From Phoronis pallida (Eukaryota > Phoronida > Phoronidae), in assembly GCA_028565715.1 (NCBI GenBank), contig JAOXYC010218906.1, forward strand, positions 1 through 11,016: a stretch of DNA of 11,016 bases, given 5' to 3'. Shown in pieces: positions 1 through 6,214 of this stretch. A program made the translations under genes and the position numbers. Each line of letters opens with the position of its first letter. Within the stretch, counting starts at the first letter, position 1. The notes below the pieces were generated by a model. It saw only the letters and a list, made by a program, of their open reading frames with translations, had not been told where the DNA came from and searched no databases.

Positions 1-527
1 CTACAATAGTAACGACTGATTCAACTCCTAGCACCAATTCTACAAATACTACAATAGTAACGACTGATTCAACTCCTAGCATCAATTCTACAAATACTAC
101 AATAGTAACGACTGATTTAACTCCTAGCATCAATTCTACAAATACTATTATAGTAACAACTGATTCAACTCCTGGCACCAATTCTACAAGTACTACGATA
201 GTAACGACTGATTCAACTCCTAGCACTTATTCTACAAATACTACAATAGTAACGACTGATTCAACTCCTAGCACCAACCCTGCCAATACTATAATAGTAA
301 CAACTGATCCAACTCCTGGCACCAATTCTACAATTACTACAATAGTAACAACTGATTCTACCCCTGGCAACAATTCTACAAACACTACAATAGTAACGAC
401 TGATTCAACTCCTAGCACCAATTCAACAAATACTACAATAGTAACGACTGATTCAACTCCTAGCACCAATTCAACAAATACTACAATAGTAACAACTGAT
501 TCAACTCCTGGTTCTAATTCTACGACA
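1..527 (+). repeat. 48-bp coding tandem repeat (11 units), mucin minisatellite
   Basis: Units begin every 48 bases (phantom base 0, then 48, 96 ... 480) and encode the consensus TTIVTTDSTPSTNSTN. Eleven units are visible; the first lacks one base at the window edge. A degenerate twelfth begins at 528 with ACTACAATAGTG and then diverges. Units 384-431 and 432-479 are identical at the DNA level, while 144-191, 240-287, 288-335 and 336-383 carry substitutions such as AGC to GGC (Ser to Gly) or NST to NPA. The period is a multiple of three, so copy-number change keeps the reading frame. The array continues past the left edge. Confidence 0.95.
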
Positions 528-1176
528 ACTACAATAGTGGCAATTATTTCAACGCCTACTGATGGCCTTACATCAACAACTGTATCAAATCTTAGCAATG
601 CTACAAGTGCTACAACACCGACACATATGTCAACTAGCATCACAACGACACCAATAATAATAATTCCTAGTGTCGATGTAACAGCTACGGTTCCTGTATC
701 AACTCTTGGTGTAAGTTCTACAACTACACAGAAATCAACAACAACGCTTATTGTACCGTCTGCCGGTGACAGTTCTACACATATACGAGCCTCGTCAACG
801 GCCATTGAAGGCGTTACACCGACACAAACCCCGTCAGTTGGTGACACTGTCACACATATCCAAGTTTCATCAGCTCATGTTAACACTTTAGCACCCCCAC
901 TTTCATCATCACTCACTGAAGACACATCTGCTTCTTCACAAGCTCCGACATCCTCAAGTTACATCATTTCGCCAACGACTTACACTATACTAGCTACACA
1001 GACACTATCTACTAGCAGCATCGATTCAAGTCAGATACTAACAAGCACTGCCAGCAATGCTGTGACTCCAACACAGACGCCTGAAAGCACGGAAAGTACT
1101 GTGGCGACCATTAGGACCAGTTCAACACCATCGTCACTGTCCACGACAACGGCTCCACCAAACTTGGTTAACACAG
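1..1176 (+). CDS. Mucin gene, exon A (partial): Ser/Thr-rich O-glycosylation domain
   Basis: The frame is open from base 3 to 1208, and a donor CACAG|GTATTA cuts it at 1176 (phase 1). The first 527 bases are a 16-residue tandem repeat; the rest is non-identical Ser/Thr/Pro-rich sequence. Thr and Ser dominate throughout and no cysteine appears, as expected for a mucin domain carrying dense O-glycans. Each consensus repeat also holds an Asn-Ser-Thr N-glycosylation sequon. A degenerate second motif, PS(A/V)GD..THI..SS, occurs at 756-797 and 831-872, 75 bases apart. The exon begins outside the window, so the full repeat number is unknown. Confidence 0.85.
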
Positions 1177-4100
1177 GTATTAACTTTTACCATTCCATCT
1201 GCCCGTAGAAGTACGTAGTGTGTATTGCGTAGTGCATGAGAGTTGCATAGTTCGTGCATGATATAGTGCATCCTACATGTAAGATCCATGGAATTCTGCC
1301 TCTGTTCGTACGAAGATTAATCAACGCTTATTATACTTCGAGGTAAAGTTGTCAAAATAAAAATAAAATGCGTCTGATGTTTATTTGGCAGAACAAATCT
1401 TCAATACATTAACCCTATATCTACAATTATAGGTGGCAAGACTTTCGAAGTGCCTTATTCCTTCAAACTGACCAGCAACTGGACAAAAGAACTTGCTGAC
1501 AACAAATCTCCGGTATACTTCAATTACACGAGGGATATCGAAAAAGAGGTAACTTTTATTTAATTAGAATAAATATGCCGTTACCGACTGTGGTTAAAGT
1601 GAAATAACATAAAATATAACATTTCATCCATTTGAATTCAATTAATTAATTCTTTAATTAAATTAGGTTTTAAACTATATATAACCTGAATATAACCCTG
1701 TTTTTGAAGATTGTCACACTGTTTTTATTGAATTAAATAAATTAGTTTAAACTGCATTTTGGAAATGTAGTTTTAAAAGCAACTGGTTATTTGTGCATCG
1801 GTGGTCTGGATCATGTCTCTGTTTTCATTTATATATGTTTATTTCGAGTATCAAAGGCCATAAGCCCAAAGTAAAAATAATCATAACAATTACATCATGA
1901 TACTCTTTCACTAGAAAGCAATATATCGCCTGGAAGAAGTACTGGGGAATGCATGTACAAAAATACAGTAAATGTTTAAAATGACCTCAAAATAAGCACA
2001 TCGATTTCGGAATAAAACCGACAAGCATGTCACTATAATAATTTTACAATGATTGTTACTGATCTGTATTTTTAATCCCAGCCATGTTCATATTCCAGTT
2101 GAGGAATGATTTCAAAACCATAACTGGCTTCGTGAACGTATCTGTCACCGGTCTCAAGAAAGGAAGTGTGCACGTGCTATACAATTTGGTCCTTAAACTT
2201 GATGAAGTGTTGAAGGATACTTCAGAGTCGTCAAATTCTGCAGAACTAGTAACTATACTAAAGGATATAGAAATACAAATGAAAGACAACATGAAGGATG
2301 ATTTTAATATTAATGGCATATCTTATGCTCGAAATCTAACATACAATGCCACGGAGTTTGATGCAGAAAAGTTGGCTCAAGAAGGTAGGTATGGGTTAAA
2401 AATCATGAATAGAATATTGAACAATTAGCAAACCACATTTATGACATAATACTATTGTCTTAAATGTAAAATACCAGTATAGTGGGACCTACTTTTATGG
2501 CAAAATGTTGTTTAAAAACAACCATATGGTAGCCAGGCCTAAGTGGCTGTTGTTTTGTCATGTCAGGTGTTGTCAATTGTGCCTACCGTTCCCATAGGGA
2601 GGGAAATACGTGTGTGAATGTCAGCTGAGTACTTAAGAAAAAAGCAGTTGAACTAGAAAAAACATATTTAGGCTACCAAATATCTTGCATACAGTATAGC
2701 AGTTTTTTTATGCAATCGGTAAGGTATTTATTCAGGTGTATGTGCGATTGTAAATGGTGTTTCCATTTCAGTGATCGAGTCTGTAAAAGATGTATGCAGA
2801 AAAGACGGATGTCCGGAGGGATATTACTGTGTTTATTTTAAAAACACTCTTCCATATTGTAACGGCGATTGTGTAGGTTACAAGGAAGGTCTTTGCGGCA
2901 AACCAGGAACTGAGTGTTATTTGAATGCAACTTTGGATCCAAGCTGTCGGTAAGTTTGTGTAACGACATATTACATCAAGCAAGTTGAATCGGATGGAAA
3001 ACTCTTGGCATTTGTGAAGGTTCAAGAAAAAGTGATTCTTACAATGGGATTGTAATAACACCGTTTATTGGATGAGCTTTGAAAACTCATAGAACGAGCC
3101 TTTCGCGAGTTCTATGATTTTTTAAATCGAATCCAATAAAAGGTTTACTACTTCCCATGCATTTAAGAATCATCACATAACATCGCCAATTTGCGAAAAA
3201 GGAGTTTTGGGTATCCCATTTCTAAAGTTTGACTGGAGTGCATAACGCATTGATGTTATGTCATAGTGTTATGGCACTGAATACAAGGGTAGTTATGTGA
3301 TAAATAAATAAACGATAAAGTACAACAAATTTAATAGTAGAACACACCTTCCAGAGGTTTGAAAACATTTTTTAGGAACTGTATTGACTTAATTTTTCAG
3401 ATGCAAGACAGATCACATTTATCTAAGCGCGTTTTCTGACCCCTGCCAGTCAAAGACGACGATGATAGCTTTCGTTAGCGGAACTGCTGCAGCTGTTCTT
3501 TTCTTGGTCGTCTTCCTAATCTTGTTGGTGTGTGGAATAAAGTTAAGGAATGCTAGAAAGTATAAAAAGGCGTAAGTACCGATAGTTTTTAAAAGGTTTG
3601 ATTGAACCTATTCGGAATCTGAACTCAGATTAATTATGCAAACTTAACGAGGTCGAGAGTGTGCAATTTCAAAAAACAAATTGTAAAAGTTTGTTTCGTA
3701 TGATCACAGTTATCACCAATATTCACTTTCTTTGGATTTGACAGCTTGAAACTTATATTTTTTTACTATGGATTTTATCAATTGATAAGTTGCTTTTGTC
3801 ATGCAATTTATTTCTATTATCAAAAATATAAATTACAATACAATTGTTTGATTGCAGGATTACAAACTGCGATGACGTCAGTCTAGCGTCAGATGATCTA
3901 TACCACCTCCGCCTGATGAGAGCGGATAGGGAACATAATAATGAATATGATAATACGGTAAGTTTCTGAACTTCTCATTTATACTATTCCGTCCCCTGTA
4001 ATACTTCTCTCATCACGTAACCCTGATCATAATGACCTCGTTTCTCTATAATTACATTTGATAAATGATAGCAAATTATTTTCATTCTAACGCTTGGAAT

Positions 4101-5182
4101 TTTATTCAAGGGATACTCAACAACGGATAGACGATCTTCAATAATGGACGATCGTTTCGTAGTCAACCTCGGGAGTGTGGACACAACAACTTCTGTAAGC
4201 TATATTTGCTTTTTTAAACCCATTTAAAAGCCCCACGGTTGAGATTCAAGGCTGCGAAGCAATAGGAATTGATATATTCTTATTGCATTGCACGCCATTG
4301 TAAAGTGTTTGTACGAATTCGTAATAAATAGCTTGATCAATATTATACAATCATCATTTTATTATTACCATCATTTTATGAATATAACTATCGATGATAC
4401 GAGAGAACATATCAGCACTATTTTAACTTCTTGTGAGAATGATGTATATTATCAAGATCTTATCACTGAGAATCTTCAAATGCGCCGGCCCCACTACCCT
4501 AAAATTGACGATTTTTTAAAAAATAAAGCACAACTCTCAGGTTTTTTAGCATCACATAACAGTTCGACCACTTTTTTAATCTATCTGAAAGTTTCATTAC
4601 AATTGTTGATCGTTAAATTTGTTAATTTATATAATTCGCAATAAATCGATATATCACCTTCGTGTTGGGTCGCGCTTTATCTGTGTACTAATGAAGCAGT
4701 TCTTTTCAGCGACACTTGGTGGCGCATTGTCGTCTGGGCCAATCAGATTGCAGTAAAGTCAATGCGCGCCATCTACGGCCGATTATGGAAACTCTAATCT
4801 GGTGCGACAGTTTAAGCCCCAGTGATAGATTCTATGTGATAAGTTCTTGATATTATGCAACGCGTTCAAATGATCCGCGCCAAACTAGAAACAAACTACT
4901 TCAATTAATTGACCCACAATACAGTCTAAACACAACAATGCTTACTGCTTTCACAAATTTAATAATCTACTTTTTCAGTTTAAAATCAAAAGACCACAAG
5001 TGAGCAACGTTCCTATTGGTGTGCATGGGGAGTCATCCAGTAACAACCGGTTATCAGGAAGCTCCTTCAATGACATCGAGGCAGAAGGGCACAGAAACTC
5101 TACACACAACAAAGATCGCAATACAGATGTAGAGGAGACTAAATTGGTCGCAAGTTTACCAAAGGAAGACTATATGTATTAG
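1..5182 (+). CDS. Transmembrane mucin-like protein (Ser/Thr repeat - SEA - EGF-like - TM - tail), 5' partial, 8 exons
   Basis: Joining 3-1176, 1433-1548, 2099-2384, 2772-2949, 3401-3571, 3858-3957, 4111-4194 and 4979-5182 gives one frame of 771 codons including the TAG stop; bases 1-2 end a codon begun upstream. Every junction is GT..AG and phases agree (1, 0, 1, 2, 2, 0, 0). Residue numbers count from the ACA at 3. Seen: Ser/Thr/Pro-rich region 1-391, SEA domain about 394-500, ten cysteines 534-600, hydrophobic helix 606-631 followed by KLRNARKYKK, and tail 632-770. This order matches membrane mucins such as MUC1/3/12/13/17. From that family one expects a heavily glycosylated cell-surface protein, with the SEA domain cleaved but held together non-covalently, acting in barrier formation or signalling. 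Orthology to a named mucin cannot be claimed because mucin repeats evolve fast. The start codon, signal peptide and promoter lie upstream of the window. Confidence 0.88.
1177..1432 (+). other. Intron A/B of mucin gene
   Basis: A 256-base AT-rich intron from donor GTATTA to acceptor CAATTATAG. Its phase is 1 and it separates the mucin repeat exon from the SEA-coding exons. No embedded element was recognised. Confidence 0.8.
1433..1548 (+). CDS. Mucin gene, exon B: N-terminal part of SEA domain
   Basis: The exon lies between acceptor ATTATAG and donor GAG|GTAACT, with phase 1 in and phase 0 out. It encodes GGKTFEVPYSFKLTSNW and then TKELADNKSPVYFNYT and RDIEKE. The pattern of an aromatic/aliphatic beta strand, a Trp plus Leu helix, Ser-Pro-x-Tyr and Ile-Glu-x-Glu is the usual opening of SEA domains. 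Two N-glycosylation sequons are present, NWT (407-409) and NYT (422-424). Confidence 0.85.
1549..2098 (+). other. Intron B/C of mucin gene
   Basis: A 550-base AT-rich phase 0 intron splitting the SEA domain. It contains runs of TTAATTAA-like sequence near 1640-1665 and no ORF or repeat that I can identify. The acceptor used is ATATTCCAG at 2090-2098. A closer match with a CCCAG at 2077-2081 would put the exon out of phase. Confidence 0.75.
2099..2384 (+). CDS. Mucin gene, exon C: C-terminal part of SEA domain with cleavage-like site
   Basis: Ninety-five codons plus one base, phase 0 in and phase 1 out, with donor GAAG|GTAGGT. The start LRNDFKTITGFVNVSV continues the SEA fold. LKKGSVHVLYNLVL matches the SEA autoproteolysis region, whose mammalian form is GSVVV. 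The predicted scissile bond is Gly452-Ser453, codons 2162-2167. After the conserved strand come Leu/Val/Ile-rich helices and sequons NVS (443), NLT (509) and NAT (513). By family knowledge, cleavage yields alpha and beta subunits that stay associated. Position 4 of the motif is His rather than Val, so cleavage efficiency is uncertain. Confidence 0.88.
2385..2771 (+). other. Intron C/D of mucin gene
   Basis: A 387-base phase 1 intron ending in CCATTTCAG. The stretch around 2520-2640 is less AT-rich than its surroundings and could be an old repeat insertion, but I could not match it to a family. Confidence 0.75.
2772..2949 (+). CDS. Mucin gene, exon D: cysteine-rich EGF-like module (first part)
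   Basis: Starts after TTTCAG (TG completes a Val codon) and ends at TGTCG|GTAAGT, phase 2. It holds eight cysteines with spacing C-x4-C-x5-C-x9-C-x3-C-x7-C-x6-C-x9-C. CGKPGTEC followed by the CRC in the next exon gives the C-x(n)-C-x-C closing pattern of EGF-like domains. A sequon NAT lies at 577. EGF-like modules just outside the membrane are standard in MUC3/12/13/17-type mucins. The GTG at 2771 is spliced codon material, not a start. Confidence 0.85.
3060..3143. repeat. Intronic foldback sequence (nested inverted repeats, MITE-like)
   Basis: The outer arms TTTATTGGAT (3064-3073) and ATCCAATAAA (3131-3140) are perfectly complementary, extendable by ACC/GGT with one mismatch. The inner arms TCATAGAAC (3087-3095) and GTTCTATGA (3109-3117) are also perfect. 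Nested complementary arms around an 84-base core suggest a tiny palindromic transposon remnant or a structured intronic RNA. No target-site duplication could be defined. Confidence 0.6.
3172..3301. repeat. 10-bp inverted repeat pair in intron D/E
   Basis: ATCACATAAC at 3172-3181 is the exact reverse complement of GTTATGTGAT at 3292-3301. A pair this short 110 bases apart may be terminal repeats of a small non-autonomous element or chance in AT-rich DNA. No duplication of flanking bases is evident. Confidence 0.3.
3401..3571 (+). CDS. Mucin gene, exon E: end of EGF-like module, transmembrane helix, juxtamembrane basic stretch
   Basis: Phase 2 in and out, with acceptor TTTTTCAG and donor GC|GTAAGT. 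It begins with the last two cysteines (586 and 600). A 26-residue hydrophobic run follows at 606-631, rich in Ala, Val, Leu and Phe and ending VCGI, then KLRNARKYKK. The positive charges after the helix place the C-terminal side in the cytoplasm, so the protein is type I. A cysteine at 629, at the inner membrane edge, is a possible palmitoylation position, by inference only. Confidence 0.9.
3572..3857 (+). other. Intron E/F of mucin gene
   Basis: A 286-base AT-rich phase 2 intron between GTAAGT and TTGATTGCAG. Nothing else was recognised in it. Confidence 0.75.
3858..3957 (+). CDS. Mucin gene, exon F: cytoplasmic tail, tyrosine-motif part
   Basis: One hundred bases, phase 2 in and phase 0 out, with donor ACG|GTAAGT. 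It encodes the juxtamembrane tail, including an acidic DDVSLASDDLYHLRL segment and NNEYDNT at its end. Tyr672-Asp-Asn matches the YxN core that GRB2-type SH2 domains bind when the tyrosine is phosphorylated. YHLRL could act as a tyrosine-based sorting or SH2 motif. These functions are inferred from short motifs only. Confidence 0.8.
3958..4110 (+). other. Intron F/G of mucin gene
   Basis: A 153-base phase 0 intron from GTAAGT to TTATTCAAG. No other feature was seen. Confidence 0.7.
4111..4194 (+). CDS. Mucin gene, exon G: short symmetric cytoplasmic exon
   Basis: Exactly 84 bases (28 codons), phase 0 on both sides, with donor TCT|GTAAGC. It begins GYSTTDRRSSIMDD; RRSS fits the basic-Arg-Arg-x-Ser pattern used by PKA-like kinases. 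Because the exon is symmetric it can be skipped without shifting the frame. Coding status rests on splice-site quality and frame continuity between exons F and H. Confidence 0.7.
4195..4978 (+). other. Intron G/H of mucin gene, largest intron, with GC-richer insert
   Basis: A 784-base phase 0 intron ending in CTACTTTTTCAG. Most is AT-rich. The stretch 4665-4835 is distinctly richer in GC and contains an imperfect inverted repeat with two CTCF-like motifs, listed separately. A 118-codon open frame at 4288-4644 shows no recognisable domain, has low-complexity Ile/Leu/Asn composition and is probably chance. Confidence 0.7.
4711..4780. promoter_or_regulatory. Inverted GGTGGCGC / GCGCCATC pair, CTCF-like motifs
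   Basis: ACACTTGGTGGCGC at 4712-4725 on the + strand and GCCGTAGATGGCGC on the - strand (about 4766-4779) resemble the CTCF core CCACNAGRKGGCRS. By my reading they match at 12 and 11 of 14 positions. They face each other, and TGGTGGCGCATTG (4717-4729) with CAATGCGCGCCATC (4760-4773) also forms an imperfect inverted repeat. They could be insulator sites, or simply the ends of an old repeat element. Confidence 0.25.
4979..5182 (+). CDS. Mucin gene, exon H: C-terminal cytoplasmic tail and stop
   Basis: Phase 0 acceptor CTTTTTCAG, then FKIKRPQVSNVPIGVHGE and a hydrophilic Ser/Asn/Asp-rich tail ending PKEDYMY before TAG at 5180-5182. The basic FKIKRP start, polar middle and terminal EDYMY are typical of an unstructured signalling tail. 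Tyr768 in an acidic setting is a plausible phosphorylation site. No PDZ-type terminus is present. Confidence 0.85.
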   Translation, partial: FKIKRPQVSNVPIGVHGESSSNNRLSGSSFNDIEAEGHRNSTHNKDRNTDVEETKLVASLPKEDYMY

Positions 5183-5255
5183 ACCTTTTGCAGAGATGAG
5201 GAAAGGACTAATATGCCATCACAATTTTGTTTTCTTTGTTATTTCTAATATATAT

Positions 5256-5281
5256 ACAATTTCACACATATGTGAAATTGT
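5256..5281 (+). other. 3' UTR hairpin 1
   Basis: ACAATTTCACA (5256-5266) pairs perfectly with TGTGAAATTGT (5271-5281) across the tetraloop CATA, giving an 11-bp stem. In the mRNA it could be a binding or stability element. It is AT-rich, so function is only a possibility. Confidence 0.5.
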
Positions 5282-5438
5282 TTTTCACTATATGGGAAAA
5301 CTAAAAAGTTTCTTAATGCAATGCTACCTGTCGTCCAAGTTATTACCTGTACATAAATGTATACTTTATTAAACACTAATGACTGTTCACAATGTGCTAG
5401 TTTCTGAAGATTCCCCATAAATGTATGCATATTAGGCA

Positions 5439-5457
5439 CGTTTACAATATGTAAACG
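5439..5457 (+). other. 3' UTR hairpin 2, upstream of AATAAA
   Basis: CGTTTAC (5439-5445) pairs perfectly with GTAAACG (5451-5457) over the loop AATAT. It sits 18 bases before the AATAAA signal and could influence 3' end formation. Confidence 0.4.
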
Positions 5458-5474
5458 GCCGAGTTGTTTTATTT

Positions 5475-5480
5475 AATAAA
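5475..5480 (+). promoter_or_regulatory. Polyadenylation signal AATAAA
   Basis: Canonical hexamer 293 bases after the mucin stop codon. An ATTAAA variant at 5368-5373 is an alternative earlier signal. Confidence 0.55.
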
Positions 5481-5532
5481 TTTGCCATAATGAAAATATT
5501 TAAAAAAATCATTTTTCTATTTCTAAATCTCC

Positions 5533-5763
5533 ATGTATCAGCGTTTTGGTATGTCAAGTCACATATCGTCAGCTAGGAAAGATTCCCCCGATACAAAGCT
5601 AATATTTCGAAATATTTGCGCTGCAAGTATATTGAAGTCGTTGGTGTTTTTATTAATCATGGCCGGGATGGGACAACTACTGTGGCAGGTTGATAATGAA
5701 AGACGAGTACTTTTTCGGAAGTTTGAAAAACTGACTCTGAAGACTGTAAAAAAACAGGTATAA
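5533..5763 (+). CDS. Candidate first coding exon of a type II membrane protein
   Basis: The 76-codon frame opens with MYQRFGMSSHISSARK, a polar basic N-terminus. It continues through an apolar stretch around residues 33-53 (ILKSLVFLLIMAGMGQLLWQ) and then a charged segment with many Lys, Arg and Glu. That layout is a short cytoplasmic tail, a signal anchor and a lumenal stem, as in Golgi glycosyltransferases, sulfotransferases or TNF-type ligands. The frame reaches TAA at 5761, but AAACAG|GTATAA at 5757-5758 is a usable donor (phase 0), so it may be exon 1 of a longer gene. No downstream partner exon was identified, and a transposon lies just after it. Composition is less AT-rich than the flanks. 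It could also be chance or a relic. Confidence 0.4.
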   Translation: MYQRFGMSSHISSARKDSPDTKLIFRNICAASILKSLVFLLIMAGMGQLLWQVDNERRVLFRKFEKLTLKTVKKQV

Positions 5764-5770
5764 AGGCGGT

Positions 5771-6124
5771 TTAAAGATACTGTCTCCTCGTTGGTGAGGA
5801 TCTGGGGTCAAAATTCAAATCAACTAGAAATTTTGTGTATGAGTCCTTTGATGAATATAATTAACCTGCATCATAGTAAACAAAATTTAAAAAGTCGGTA
5901 AAGGGGTAAATTTGAGATCTTTGTATCCAAAAAAACCTTTTTGTACGACAAGGTTTTCGAAAATTACACTTTTTTATGATACAAAGCTCAAATATACCCC
6001 TTTACCGGAATTTTTTTACTAAGATGCCGGTTAATTATATTCATCAAAGGACTCGTACACACAATTTCTAGTTGATTTGAATTTTGACCCCAGATGCTCA
6101 CCAACAAAGAAACGGTATCTTTAA
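5771..6124. mobile_element. 354-bp foldback MITE with TTAA ends
   Basis: The two halves are inverted copies. TTAAAGATAC at 5771 mirrors GTATCTTTAA ending at 6124, and long blocks such as GGGGTCAAAATTCAAATC and CCTTTGATGAATATAATT recur as reverse complements. Roughly 150-160 bases per arm pair, with scattered mismatches and a short centre near 5940-5960. TTAA at both ends fits the target preference of piggyBac- and Kolobok-type transposons, but TTAA is its own reverse complement and could be part of the arms. There is no coding capacity, so it is non-autonomous. It inserted 8 bases after the preceding ORF. Confidence 0.85.
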
Positions 6125-6214
6125 TGAAACATGTATCAAAGAAGGACTTTTACCGAAATATACCAGTTTTAAGTTTGATCTATTAATTTTGTTGAATCTT
6201 ACCAACCTATATAT

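Larger units (their letters stand above)
2950..3400 (+). other. Intron D/E of mucin gene
   Basis: A 451-base phase 2 intron from GTAAGT to AATTTTTCAG. It contains a compact foldback sequence at about 3060-3143 and a further pair of 10-base inverted repeats (3172-3181 and 3292-3301), listed separately. Otherwise it is AT-rich without coding signal. Confidence 0.75.
5183..5500 (+). other. Mucin gene 3' UTR (end approximate)
   Basis: AT-rich sequence after the stop, with candidate polyadenylation signals ATTAAA at 5368-5373 and AATAAA at 5475-5480. Two perfect hairpins lie inside it. The cleavage site cannot be fixed from sequence; about 15-30 bases after AATAAA would be expected. Confidence 0.6.

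Noticed and set aside
227-853. 208-codon ORF on the - strand, Val/Glu-rich
   Set aside because: It is the antisense shadow of the 48-bp repeat, which stays open because the repeat period is a multiple of three. The + strand frame has the spliced domain context.
2081-2098. Alternative acceptor CCCAG at 2077-2081 and ATG at 2084 as a start
   Set aside because: Using it would need a phase other than 0 from exon B. The acceptor at 2098 joins in frame and completes the SEA domain.
2056-2319. Minus-strand ORF opposite the SEA exon
   Set aside because: Antisense shadow of exon C; it crosses the intron border with no domain or splice support.
2768-3061. Minus-strand ORF over the EGF-like exon
   Set aside because: Antisense shadow of exon D and the following intron; no family features.
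4288-4644. 118-codon + strand ORF in the last mucin intron
   Set aside because: AT-driven Ile/Leu/Asn/Tyr composition, no domain, no splice sites that keep the mucin frame. Most likely chance.
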